From NCBI GenBank assembly GCA_036389695.1, contig DASVWG010000399.1, positions 1 to 14,707 of the forward strand: a DNA stretch of 14,707 bases, read 5' to 3'. Made by a program: the position numbers and the translations under genes. The notes beneath the pieces were generated by a model. That model did no database searches, was not told where the DNA came from, and was given only the letters and a program-made list of their open reading frames with translations. Below, piece by piece: positions 1 to 8,165 of this stretch. This DNA is from JALZHR01 sp036389695 (GTDB taxonomy: Bacteria; Acidobacteriota; Blastocatellia; Pyrinomonadales; Pyrinomonadaceae). Within the stretch, counting starts at the first letter, position 1. Every line of letters begins with the position of its first letter.

Positions 1-1
1 C

Positions 2-3000
2 GGCACCGTCACCGACCCGCAGGGCGCGGTCGTGCCGGGCGCGACCGTCGCCGTCAAAAATCTTGAAACAAACATCATTAACAATGTCACGGCAAACGAC
101 GAAGGCTCCTACACAGTCCCGTTTTTGCTGCCCGGCAAATATTCGGTTTCGATTACCGCCGCCGGTTTTAAAACGTCGGTTCGTGAAAACGTCAACGTCA
201 ACGTCGACGACCGTCTGACGATTGACGTCCAGCTGGAAATCGGTCAGACGGCGGAGGTCGATATTGTCGCCGACACGGAGCTGGTCGAAAGAGGCTCGGT
301 CACGACCGGAACCGTCATCACGCAGAGGCAAATCGAAGAGCTGCCTCTGTCGGAAGGCGCGGCTTACAATCTGGCGACGCAGGCGCCCGGCGTTTCTTAC
401 ACGGGAAACCCGATGTTTACCGGACCGACGGCAAACGGCAATCTCTCCGCCATTCGCACCAACGGCGCGAGCGGCAACCAAATTACACTGGACGGCTCGC
501 CGAATCTGACCTTTGACGGCGGCGTCGCCTACACTCCGCCCGCCGACTCGCTGACGCAGTTTAAGATTCAGACCAACGCCTTCGACGCGCAGAACGGTTT
601 CACCGCCGGTTCGACCGTCAACGTCGCGGTCAAAAGCGGAACCAACAAACTGCACGGCTCGCTGTATTATTTCAACCGTCCCGAAGCGCTGACCGCCAAC
701 AACTTTTTCGCCAACCGCGTCGGTTCCGAGCGCCCGCCGCGTCAATATTATCGTTACGGCGGGCAGGTCAACGGTCCGGTTTATCTGCCCTGGCTTTACA
801 ACGGGCGCGACCGCACGTTTTTTATGTTCTCCTACGAAAAGCAGCTCGACGAGCGCGCCGAGCCGGAAACTTTTACCGTGCCGACCGTCAAGATGAGAAC
901 CGGAGATTTTTCCGAGCTGCTTCCGGGAACGCTGATTTATGACCCGGCGACCGCGTTTCTCGGTAACGGCAATAACGGCTGCGCCGCAAACGTCGTCTGC
1001 CGCACGGCTTTTGCCGGAAATATTATTCCGGCGAATCGCCTGAATCCGGCGGCGGTCGCTTTTCTGAATCTTTATCCGGTGCCGAATCTGCCGGGCGTCT
1101 CCGAAAATTATTTTTCCAATCAGAGTCTCTCGCGCCCGTATGATTCGTATCTGACCCGCATCGACCATAATATCAGCGCCAATCATCGCATCTTCGGTAA
1201 AATTTTCTACAGCAAGAGCAACGAAGACCGGTACAATTTTATCGGCGAGCCGGATTCCATCACGCAGGGCTTTGAAATCCGCACGAACAAAGGCGGAAAC
1301 ATCGACTACACGGCGACGCTTTCGTCGAATATCGTGCTCGATATTCGCTCCAGCATGAATGATTTCGTGCAGGAACGCACTCCGGCAAACCCGCGTTCCG
1401 CCGCCGATTTGGGCTTCGGCGGAATCGCCAATATCAGCCAATCAACCGTTTTTCCGCGTTTTGATTTTACGAACTATGACACGCTCGGCTCCGAGCGCGC
1501 GGACTTTAATCAGGGCTTGCTCAGAAACTTCAGATTGTATTCGTTTCAGCCGACGCTGACGCAGATTTTCGGCAATCACACGCTGAAATACGGTTACGAT
1601 TATCGTAAACTGCTGGAAAAACGCACGACGAACGGTTACAACGCCGGACGCTTTCTGTTCACCGGCGCTTATACCGCTCCGGCTTCGAACTCGAACGCCA
1701 CGCTGGTCAACGCGGTCGGGCGCGATTTGGCTTCGTTTCTTTTAGGCATCCCGACGGCGAACGCGAACAGCTTTATCGAACAGGCGGCTTCCTACGACGT
1801 GAGTATGAATTATCACGGCTTTTTCGTGCAGGACGACTGGCGTCTCAGCCAGAATTTAACTTTGAATCTCGGTCTGCGTTACGAATTGGAATCGGGCTTG
1901 CGCGAAGCCGAAGGTCGTTTTGTGACCGGCTTTGACACGACCGCGCCGAGCCCTCTGCGCACCGGAGCGCTGACGAATTTCAATGCCAATGCTCCGGCGA
2001 GCGTTCCCGTCGCGACGTTTCAAAATCTGGCTGGCGGCTTGCGCTTTGCCGAAAACAGCAGCCAGGTCAATCAGGCGACCGACAAAAATAATTTCCAGCC
2101 GCGCGTCGGTTTTTCCTACGCGCTGAATGATAAAACCGTGGTTCGCGCCGGCTTCGGAATTTTTACCGCGCCGTTTCAGATTCAGCCGATTAACCAGGCG
2201 GGCTTTACCGCGAACACGACCTTTACGCCGTCAACCAATAACGGCTTGACCTTTCTGGCAAACATCAACAACCCGTTTCCGAACGGTCTGAACGCGGCGG
2301 TCGGTTCGAGCCTCGGTTTAAATACTTCGGTCGGCACGACGCTGGGCACGACCAACGCGACCGGACCGACGGCGACGACCGTTTACACCTACGACCGCAA
2401 AAACGCGAACTACACGAGATTCGTCTTCGGCATCCAGCGCGAATTGCCGTTCGACCTCGGCTTCGAAGCGACTTTCGTCTACTCGCGCGGCTCGGATTTG
2501 CCGGTTCTGCGCCAGTTGAATTTCGTTCCGCGTCAATACCTGAACGATTTGAGCGGCGTCACCGACCCGGCGGCAGTGACGGCGGCGATTGCGGCGACGC
2601 AGACGTTTCTGAACGCGACCGTGCCGAATCCGTTTCGCGGCTTGGTGCCGCAGAACGCGACCTTAAACGCGAACACGATTCAGCGCCGTTTTCTTTTGAC
2701 CGCGTTTCCGCAGTTTCAGGATTTGATTGTCACCGAATACAACGGCAGCAACGATTATCGCTCGCTGCAATTGCAGGCGACCAAACGCCTGAGCCGCGGA
2801 TTTTCGTTTAACGGTTCTTACACCTATGCGCGCGAGCGCGAGAAAACGCGCCGCCTGAATCCGCAGGACGAACAGTTGACCGATATGCTTTCAACCTTCA
2901 GCCGCCCGCATCGCTTTACGTTTTCGGGCATCTACGAGCTTCCGTTCGGACGCGGGCGCCAGTATTTCAACGGTATGAACAGATTCGCTGACGCCATCTT

Positions 3001-3490
3001 CGGCGGCTGGCAGTTTAACGCCGTCTACGAATGGCAATCGGGCGAGCCGCTCGTGCTGCCGAACGTTTTTTACGACGGCGACATCAGGCAATTGGTTAAT
3101 CGCCTCGGCGAAAAAGACGGCAGCGGCAATCGCTACGGCATCGACATTCCGGCGTTTGACACGACGCGCTTCCGCCTGGCAAACAACGTCGTTCCCGGTT
3201 TCGGCAACAATTATACGGTCAGCAGCCAGAACACTCTGCGCTATATTCCGTATACGATGAACAATTTCCGCAACCAGCCGTTTCAGAAATTCGACGTCGG
3301 CTTGACGAAAAATTTCGCCATCCGCGAGGGAATGAAATTGCAGGTGCGCTTCGAAGCGATTAACGTCCGCAACTGGGTTTATCTCGGCGACGGAATCCAG
3401 CTCGCTTCGAACAACGCCGCCTTCGGTCTGGTCGGCGGGCAACGAAATCTTCCGCGCGACATCCAAATCGGCGGCAGATTCACCTTCTAA
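2..3490 (+). CDS. TonB-dependent outer-membrane receptor, 5' end outside window
   Basis: This is an energy-coupled outer-membrane transporter of the acidobacterial Oar-like type, probably for oligosaccharides given its neighbours (inference). The reading frame is already open at base 2, so the start lies upstream; the GTG at 32 falls inside the domain consensus (DPQGAVVPGATVAVKN) and is not a start. About 1,162 residues are visible. The first ~80 form a carboxypeptidase-regulatory-like beta-sandwich (NDEGSYTVPFLLPGKYSV). A plug-like region follows (ITQRQIEELPLSEGAAYNL, then IRTNGASGNQITLDGSPN, then VAVKSGTNKLHGSLYYFNR). The remainder looks like a large beta-barrel with repeated aromatic/polar strands such as NHTLKYGYDYRKLLEK, and it ends in ...IGGRFTF with the terminal Phe usual for outer-membrane proteins. 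No SusD partner follows. A terminator-like hairpin separates it from the pectinase genes, so co-transcription with them is doubtful. Family assignment is firm; the substrate is not shown by the sequence. Confidence 0.93.
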   Translation, partial: GTVTDPQGAVVPGATVAVKNLETNIINNVTANDEGSYTVPFLLPGKYSVSITAAGFKTSVRENVNVNVDDRLTIDVQLEIGQTAEVDIVADTELVERGSVTTGTVITQRQIEELPLSEGAAYNLATQAPGVSYTGNPMFTGPTANGNLSAIRTNGASGNQITLDGSPNLTFDGGVAYTPPADSLTQFKIQTNAFDAQNGFTAGSTVNVAVKSGTNKLHGSLYYFNRPEALTANNFFANRVGSERPPRQYYRYGGQVNGPVYLPWLYNGRDRTFFMFSYEKQLDERAEPETFTVPTVKMRTGDFSELLPGTLIYDPATAFLGNGNNGCAANVVCRTAFAGNIIPANRLNPAAVAFLNLYPVPNLPGVSENYFSNQSLSRPYDSYLTRIDHNISANHRIFGKIFYSKSNEDRYNFIGEPDSITQGFEIRTNKGGNIDYTATLSSNIVLDIRSSMNDFVQERTPANPRSAADLGFGGIANISQSTVFPRFDFTNYDTLGSERADFNQGLLRNFRLYSFQPTLTQIFGNHTLKYGYDYRKLLEKRTTNGYNAGRFLFTGAYTAPASNSNATLVNAVGRDLASFLLGIPTANANSFIEQAASYDVSMNYHGFFVQDDWRLSQNLTLNLGLRYELESGLREAEGRFVTGFDTTAPSPLRTGALTNFNANAPASVPVATFQNLAGGLRFAENSSQVNQATDKNNFQPRVGFSYALNDKTVVRAGFGIFTAPFQIQPINQAGFTANTTFTPSTNNGLTFLANINNPFPNGLNAAVGSSLGLNTSVGTTLGTTNATGPTATTVYTYDRKNANYTRFVFGIQRELPFDLGFEATFVYSRGSDLPVLRQLNFVPRQYLNDLSGVTDPAAVTAAIAATQTFLNATVPNPFRGLVPQNATLNANTIQRRFLLTAFPQFQDLIVTEYNGSNDYRSLQLQATKRLSRGFSFNGSYTYAREREKTRRLNPQDEQLTDMLSTFSRPHRFTFSGIYELPFGRGRQYFNGMNRFADAIFGGWQFNAVYEWQSGEPLVLPNVFYDGDIRQLVNRLGEKDGSGNRYGIDIPAFDTTRFRLANNVVPGFGNNYTVSSQNTLRYIPYTMNNFRNQPFQKFDVGLTKNFAIREGMKLQVRFEAINVRNWVYLGDGIQLASNNAAFGLVGGQRNLPRDIQIGGRFTF

Positions 3491-3530
3491 GTTTTATATT
3501 TAAAGAAGGTCTTTTAGTTAACCGGCACAA

Positions 3531-3563
3531 AAGCCCTTTGCGGCGTCAAACCTCGAAGGGCTT
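3531..3563 (+). terminator. Hairpin after the TonB receptor gene, probable terminator
   Basis: AAGCCCTT (3531-3538) pairs perfectly with AAGGGCTT (3556-3563). The stem can extend inward through a T:G and a G:C pair, skip one mismatch, and add two more G:C pairs, leaving a loop of about 7 bases. It is followed by a moderately T-rich stretch (ATGTTGTCTTT), not a strong T run. It lies 40 bases after the receptor stop and just before the next gene, as expected for an intrinsic terminator, but the weak T tract lowers certainty. Confidence 0.5.
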
Positions 3564-3576
3564 ATGTTGTCTTTAC

Positions 3577-3582
3577 AAGGGA
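3577..3582 (+). promoter_or_regulatory. Ribosome binding site of the CE8-PL10 gene
   Basis: AAGGGA lies 4 bases before the ATG at 3587. It is the clearest Shine-Dalgarno-like site in the window and supports that start even though the encoded signal peptide has an unusually long N-region. Most other genes here lack a visible site of this kind. Confidence 0.6.
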
Positions 3583-3586
3583 TAAA

Positions 3587-5656
3587 ATGAAACTGGTCGG
3601 GCAGGTTTTATTATTGGATTCAGCGAAGCGCGACACGCCTTTCGCGCGGGCTTCCGCCTTTGTTTTTGCGGTTTTAATATTCGCTTTGACGTTGGCTCAG
3701 GCGCAGCCCGCGAAACAAAATCCGAAACCCCAAATCCGAAATCCCAAATCGTTTGATTTAATCGTCGCGGCTGACGGCGCGGGCGACGTTAAATCCGTGC
3801 AGGAAGCCATTAATAAAGTTCCCGAAAACAACAAAACGCGTTTCGTCATTTTCATCAAGCCGGGCGTTTACAAAGAGCAAATCCGAATTCCCGCGAGCAA
3901 GCCTTACATTTCCTTCGTCGGCGAAAAAGCCGAAACCACCAGATTAACTTTTAATTTAGCCAACAAGGACGCCGGCTCAACGAGCGCGAGCTACAGCTTT
4001 TACGTCGGCGCGCACGATTTTTACGCCGAAAACGTCACGTTTGAAAACTCTTTCGGGACAGGCTCGCAAGCCGTCGCCGTTCTAACGGAAGCCGACCGCG
4101 CCGTTTTTAAAAACTGCCGCTTTCTCGGCTGGCAGGACACGCTCTACGCGAAAAACGGGCGGCAGTATTACGAAAACTGCTATATCGAAGGACACGTCGA
4201 TTTTATTTTCGGTCAGGCGGCGGCAGTTTTTGAAAATTGCGTAATTCATTCCAAAGGCGACGGTTACATCGCCGCGCCGATGCGCTTTGCCGCCGACGAA
4301 GCGAGCGGTTTCGTTTTTATCGATTCAAAATTAACCGGCGAAAATACGAAAGAAGGCGTGTATCTCGCGCGCCCGTGGCGCGATTACGGGAGAACCGTTT
4401 TTCTCGACACGGAAATGGGCGCGCACATTCGTCCCGAAGGCTGGCACCACTGGCTGCCGGAACGCGAAAAAACCGCGTATTTCGCCGAATTTAATTCAAA
4501 AGGCGCGGGCGCCGGAAAGGAAACCCGCGTCAAATGGGCGCATCAATTATCAAAAGATGAGGCAAAAATTTTCCGCGCGGAAAACTTTCTCAAGGGCGCG
4601 GACGGTTGGAATCCGAAAAAAGCAGATGACGAATGGCAGCAAAAAAACGCGCCCGACTACAAGCTCGTTTCGTGGAACCGGGTTTTAGACCAAAAGCCGC
4701 TCTGGTATGCGGTTGACGAAGCGACGCGCATCGCCAATCAGGTCATTCTGTATCAGCGCGAAAACGGCGGCTGGGAAAAAAACGTCGATATGGCGGCGAT
4801 GCTGACGCAAAGTGAGCGCGAAAAATTATTAAAGGAAAAATCTTCGCTTGAGACGACCATCGACAACGGCGCGACGACAACGCAATTGCGTTATCTCGCC
4901 AAAGTCGTCACGGCGAAAAACATCGAAGCGCACAAGACGGCTTTTCTGAAAGGCTTGGATTTTTTGCTCTCGATGCAGTATGAAAACGGCGGCTTTCCGC
5001 AGTTTTTTCCTTTGAAAAACGATTATTCGCGCCGCGTTACTTTTAACGACAACGCGATGATTAACGCTCTCAAACTTCTGCGCGACGTCGCGAAAAAGAA
5101 AGAAGATTTTCTGTTTGTCGATGAACAGCGCCGCGCGAAAGCCGAAAAAGCAATCGAAAAAGCCTTGTCGCTGATTTTAAAAACGCAGGTCGTTATCGAC
5201 GGAAAAAAAACAATCTGGGCGGCGCAGTATGACGAAAATACGTTAAAACCTGCCGCCGCCAGAAAGTTCGAGCCAATTTCGCTGACGGCGGGCGAAAGCG
5301 TCGGCATCGTTCGCTTTTTGATGCTCGATTCAAAGCCGAATCAAGCGACGATTGACGCCGTCGAATCGGCGGTTCAATGGTATCGCGCCAACAAAATCGA
5401 AGGCATCCGCTGGGAAACCAAAGGCGCGGAGCACAAGGTCGTCAAAGACAAAAACGCGCCGCCGATTTGGGCGCGGTTTTATCAAATCGAAACGATGCGT
5501 CCGATTTTCGTCGGGCGCGACGCGATTATCAAATACGATGTCGCGGAAATCGAAGCCGAGCGCCGCAACGGCTACGCGTGGTATGTCGAAGAACCGAACG
5601 AGCTTTTAAATAAAGATTATCCGAAATGGCTGAAAAGTCAGAACCGCCTGCGGTAG
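3587..5656 (+). CDS. Bifunctional pectin methylesterase (CE8) and pectate lyase (PL10)
   Basis: Predicted exported enzyme that removes methyl esters from homogalacturonan and then cleaves the pectate by beta-elimination. 689 residues. A signal peptide ends near AQAQ at 40, after a long N-region. A linker (41-56) is encoded by 7-base repeats. Residues ~57-335 are a pectinesterase right-handed helix with every expected active-site element: Q161 (GSQAVAV), Q183/D184 (GWQDTLY), D205 (GHVDFIFG), and R262/W264 (YLARPWR). The 21-residue spacing of the two Asp matches characterised plant enzymes. Residues ~370-640 resemble PL10 lyases: LWYAVDEATRIANQVILYQ, NGGWEKNVDMA, TIDNGATTTQLRYLA, NGGFPQFFPL, AAQYDENTLKPAAARKFE, SLTAGESVGIVRFLM. 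The last residues (SQNRLR) and the stop are encoded inside the following inverted repeat. It opens the pectinase group. CE8 assignment is very secure and PL10 is secure; the Ca-dependence and product pattern are known for the family but not seen here. Confidence 0.93.
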   Translation: MKLVGQVLLLDSAKRDTPFARASAFVFAVLIFALTLAQAQPAKQNPKPQIRNPKSFDLIVAADGAGDVKSVQEAINKVPENNKTRFVIFIKPGVYKEQIRIPASKPYISFVGEKAETTRLTFNLANKDAGSTSASYSFYVGAHDFYAENVTFENSFGTGSQAVAVLTEADRAVFKNCRFLGWQDTLYAKNGRQYYENCYIEGHVDFIFGQAAAVFENCVIHSKGDGYIAAPMRFAADEASGFVFIDSKLTGENTKEGVYLARPWRDYGRTVFLDTEMGAHIRPEGWHHWLPEREKTAYFAEFNSKGAGAGKETRVKWAHQLSKDEAKIFRAENFLKGADGWNPKKADDEWQQKNAPDYKLVSWNRVLDQKPLWYAVDEATRIANQVILYQRENGGWEKNVDMAAMLTQSEREKLLKEKSSLETTIDNGATTTQLRYLAKVVTAKNIEAHKTAFLKGLDFLLSMQYENGGFPQFFPLKNDYSRRVTFNDNAMINALKLLRDVAKKKEDFLFVDEQRRAKAEKAIEKALSLILKTQVVIDGKKTIWAAQYDENTLKPAAARKFEPISLTAGESVGIVRFLMLDSKPNQATIDAVESAVQWYRANKIEGIRWETKGAEHKVVKDKNAPPIWARFYQIETMRPIFVGRDAIIKYDVAEIEAERRNGYAWYVEEPNELLNKDYPKWLKSQNRLR
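3643..3751. repeat. Repeat-derived segment inside the CE8-PL10 gene
   Basis: Bases 3643-3657 (CGCGCGGGCTTCCGC) are identical to 15 bases of the right arm of the family C element (within 13581-13610). Bases 3717-3751 are five consecutive 7-base units (AAAATCC, GAAACCC, CAAATCC, GAAATCC, CAAATCG), the same type of degenerate heptad found inside the intergenic elements. In frame they encode the linker PKPQIRNPKS between signal peptide and esterase domain. The heptad tract is plain in the sequence; descent of the 15-base part from family C is an inference. Confidence 0.55.
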
Positions 5657-5790
5657 CGGGCGGTTGAACGCGGATAGTTTCCGGTTTTTAGTTACCAGTT
5701 CCAAGCTAATTTGTTCGGTAAGCTTGAAATCCGAACCCTGAAACTTGAAACTCTAAACTTAAACCGCCCGCTACGGCAGGCGGTTCTGAC
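5637..5790. repeat. Family A inverted-repeat element, copy 1
   Basis: A 29-base arm at 5637-5665 (core CCGCCTGCGGTAGCGGGCGG) is matched by its reverse complement at 5762-5790 with one mismatch, around a 96-base AT-richer centre. The left arm overlaps the end of the CE8-PL10 gene and supplies its TAG stop; the right arm ends 9 bases before the GH28 start. The first 45 bases are identical to copy 2, and the identity continues 3 bases further to the left (48 bases, 5634-5681 and 7262-7309). The centre contains six 7-base units at 5723-5764 (CTTGAAA-like). As RNA it could fold into a long hairpin between the two genes. It resembles a REP/REPIN-type non-coding element; no target-site duplication is visible. 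Confidence 0.9.
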
Positions 5791-5799
5791 ATTAAATTT

Positions 5800-7257
5800 A
5801 TGCAAAATCGTCGTGAATTTTTACAGATTCTTTTAGCGGGCGCGGGCGCTGGTCTCGTTTTGCCGCAGCTTTCTTTCGGGCAGGCGACACAAGCTTCCGC
5901 CGACGCGTGGACGACTGAATACAGAGAAATTTTAGCGCGCATCAAGCCGCCGAAGTTTCGGAAAAAAGATTATTTGATTACGAAATACGGCGCTGCGGCG
6001 GACGGCAAAACTCTCTCGACGGAAGCTTTCAGAAAAGCGATTGACGAATGCAGCCGAAAAGGCGGCGGGCGCGTCGTCGTTCCGGCGGGGACGTTTCTGA
6101 CGGGCGCGATTCATCTGAAATCGAACGTCAATCTGCACGTTTCAAAAGACGCGATTGTAAAATTTTCGACTGACCCGAAAGATTATCTACCGATTGTCCA
6201 CACGCGCTGGGAAGGCATGGAATTGATGCATCTTTCGCCGTTCATATACGCTTACGAGCAGACAAACATCGGCATCACGGGCGAAGGCACGCTCGACGGG
6301 CAGGGCAAAGCGTTTTTCTGGAAATGGCACGGCAATCCGCGTTACGGCGGAAATCCGGACGTTTTGAGCCAGCGCCCCGACCGCGCGAGGCTTTATGAAA
6401 TGATGCAGAAAAATGTTCCGGTCGAACAGCGGATTTTCGGCGAAGGTCATTACCTGCGCCCGCAGTTTATACAGCCTTACAAATGCAAAAACGTTTTGAT
6501 TGAAGGCGTGAAAATCGTCGATTCGCCGATGTGGGAAATTCATCCGGTTTTGTGCGAAAACGTGACGGTCAGAAAGGTCTGGATTTCGACGCACGGACCG
6601 AACAACGACGGCTGCGACCCGGAAAGCTGTAAAGACGTTTTGATTGAAGACTGCTATTTCGACACGGGCGACGACTGCATCGCCATCAAATCGGGCAGAA
6701 ACGAGGACGGGCGACGATTAAATGTGCCGACCGAAAACGTCATCGTGCGCGGCTGCCAGATGAAAGACGGGCACGGCGGAATCACCATCGGCAGCGAAAT
6801 TTCCGGCGGCGTGCGCAACGTTTTCGGCGAAAACTGCCGGATGGACAGCCCGAATCTCGACCACGCGCTGCGCGTCAAAAACAACGCTTCGCGCGGCGGA
6901 CGGCTCGAAAATTTCTATTTCCGAAACATCACTATCGGGCAGGTCGACCACGCGATTATCACGATTGATTTTAATTACGAGGAAGGCAGGAAAGGCAATT
7001 TCACGCCCGTGATGCGCAATTTCGTCGTCGACAATCTGAAAAGCGGCAAGAGCCGCTACGCGATGGACGCGCAGGGCTTTGAAAACGCGCCGATTTACGG
7101 AATTCAAATCAAAAATTCGACTTTTGAAAACGTCGCAAACGGAATTATGGCGGCGAATCTGAAAGACACGAAGCTGGAAAACGTCCGCATCAACGGCAAA
7201 TTAATCAAAGACATCAGCGAAGTCGCCGCGAAAGTTGTGCCAACTAAGAAAAGCTGA
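5800..7257 (+). CDS. GH28 polygalacturonase-family glycoside hydrolase, Tat-exported
   Basis: Inverting hydrolase of pectin backbones: polygalacturonase, exo-polygalacturonase or rhamnogalacturonan hydrolase. 485 residues, a usual length for bacterial GH28 enzymes. The N-terminus MQNRREFLQILLAGAGAG is a twin-arginine signal, which fixes the start and implies export of a folded protein; the other enzymes here carry Sec-type signals. The beta-helix starts with YGAAADGKTLSTEAFRKAID. Catalytic motifs are all present: NNDG at 268-271 (usual NTDG, with D270), DTGDDC with D291/D292, GHGG at 324-327 (H325), and RVK at 358-360. C-terminal helix turns run to about 470. No Shine-Dalgarno site is visible in the 9 bases between the family A repeat and the ATG. 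Family certain; substrate (galacturonan or rhamnogalacturonan, endo or exo) cannot be read from the motifs. Confidence 0.94.
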   Translation: MQNRREFLQILLAGAGAGLVLPQLSFGQATQASADAWTTEYREILARIKPPKFRKKDYLITKYGAAADGKTLSTEAFRKAIDECSRKGGGRVVVPAGTFLTGAIHLKSNVNLHVSKDAIVKFSTDPKDYLPIVHTRWEGMELMHLSPFIYAYEQTNIGITGEGTLDGQGKAFFWKWHGNPRYGGNPDVLSQRPDRARLYEMMQKNVPVEQRIFGEGHYLRPQFIQPYKCKNVLIEGVKIVDSPMWEIHPVLCENVTVRKVWISTHGPNNDGCDPESCKDVLIEDCYFDTGDDCIAIKSGRNEDGRRLNVPTENVIVRGCQMKDGHGGITIGSEISGGVRNVFGENCRMDSPNLDHALRVKNNASRGGRLENFYFRNITIGQVDHAIITIDFNYEEGRKGNFTPVMRNFVVDNLKSGKSRYAMDAQGFENAPIYGIQIKNSTFENVANGIMAANLKDTKLENVRINGKLIKDISEVAAKVVPTKKS

Positions 7258-7264
7258 GCGCAAA

Positions 7265-7412
7265 GTCAGAACCGCCTGCGGTAGCGGGCGGTTGAACGCG
7301 GATAGTTTCAGATTTCAGGTTTCAAGTTAAAACAATCGGCAAACCTTGAAACCTGAAATTAGAAACTTGAAATTCTGGACTTAAACCGCCCGCTACCGCA
7401 GGCGGTTCTGAC
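7265..7412. repeat. Family A inverted-repeat element, copy 2
   Basis: Perfect 29-base arms at 7265-7293 and 7384-7412, same family as 5637-5790. Nested inside is a second perfect 15-base inverted repeat (7312-7326 with 7345-7359, ATTTCAGGTTTCAAG and its complement), so the whole element could fold as a two-tier hairpin. Six 7-base units run from 7345 to 7386 (CTTGAAA, CCTGAAA, TTAGAAA, CTTGAAA, TTCTGGA, CTTAAAC). It begins 7 bases after the GH28 stop and ends 8 bases before the next start. Confidence 0.92.
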
Positions 7413-7420
7413 TGGTTCGC

Positions 7421-8164
7421 ATGAAATTTATTGTTATCGCATTTTTAATTTTTCTTTTAAACGTTTTCGCTTCGGCACAAAAGCAGCCGATTACGGTTTA
7501 TCTGGCGGGCGATTCGACGATGGCTGAGAAAAAGCCGGATAAGCGACCGGAAACCGGCTGGGGCGAGATGTTTCAGAAATATTTCGACGCTCGCAAAGTC
7601 CGCATCGAAAATCACGCGCAGAACGGTCGCAGCACGAAAACTTTTATCTCGGAAAATCGCTGGCAGGCGATTGTCGATAAGCTGCAAAAAGGCGATTACG
7701 TTTTTATACAGTTCGGGCACAACGATTCGGCAAAAGACAAAGGCGAGCGCTACACGCCGCCGGAAGATTACCGGAAAAATCTGATTCGTTTTGTCACGGA
7801 AGTTTTCGGGAAAAAAGCGTTTCCGGTTTTGCTGACGCCCGTCGCGCGCCGTCGTTTTGACAAAGACGGGAAATTTTACGATTCGCACGGCGAATATCCT
7901 GACATCGTGCGCGCGGTGGCGCGGGAATACAAAGTCGCGCTGATTGATATGCACCGCGCGAGCGAGACGCTTCTCGTCAGATACGGCGCGGAAGATTCCC
8001 GCAAACTGTTTTTGCAGTTAAAGGCGGGCGAAAACGCGAATTATCCGAACGGCATCGAGGACAACACGCATTTCAACCCGCAGGGCGCGGAAGAAATGGC
8101 GCGGCTCGCGGTCGAGGAAATTCGACGGCAGAAAATCGGCTTGCGAAAATATTTAAAGAGATAG
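7421..8164 (+). CDS. Rhamnogalacturonan acetylesterase-type SGNH hydrolase (CE12)
   Basis: Predicted exported esterase that removes acetyl groups from rhamnogalacturonan or other pectin. 247 residues with a Sec signal (MKFIVIAFLIFLLNVFASAQ). The four SGNH blocks are visible: GDST with nucleophile S32; the oxyanion Gly in AQNGRST (G69); FGHND with N101; and D214/H217 in EDNTHFNPQG. The sequences LAGDSTMAEK and GWGE match the rhamnogalacturonan acetylesterase branch rather than general SGNH lipases. It ends one base before the GH105 gene starts, so the two are almost certainly co-transcribed and perhaps translationally coupled; both act on rhamnogalacturonan I. No clear ribosome binding site is seen in the 8 bases after the upstream repeat. 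Xylan or other acetyl-ester substrates remain possible. Confidence 0.9.
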   Translation: MKFIVIAFLIFLLNVFASAQKQPITVYLAGDSTMAEKKPDKRPETGWGEMFQKYFDARKVRIENHAQNGRSTKTFISENRWQAIVDKLQKGDYVFIQFGHNDSAKDKGERYTPPEDYRKNLIRFVTEVFGKKAFPVLLTPVARRRFDKDGKFYDSHGEYPDIVRAVAREYKVALIDMHRASETLLVRYGAEDSRKLFLQLKAGENANYPNGIEDNTHFNPQGAEEMARLAVEEIRRQKIGLRKYLKR

Positions 8165-8165
8165 T

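Noticed and set aside
32..34. GTG at 32 as start of the TonB receptor
   Set aside because: Codons upstream of it already encode the domain consensus (DPQGAVVPGA) and no signal peptide follows, so the gene begins outside the window.
5637..7412. CRISPR array from repeated 29-base units
   Set aside because: Units are inverted pairs in separate gaps around full genes, not direct repeats with regular spacers, and no cas gene is present.
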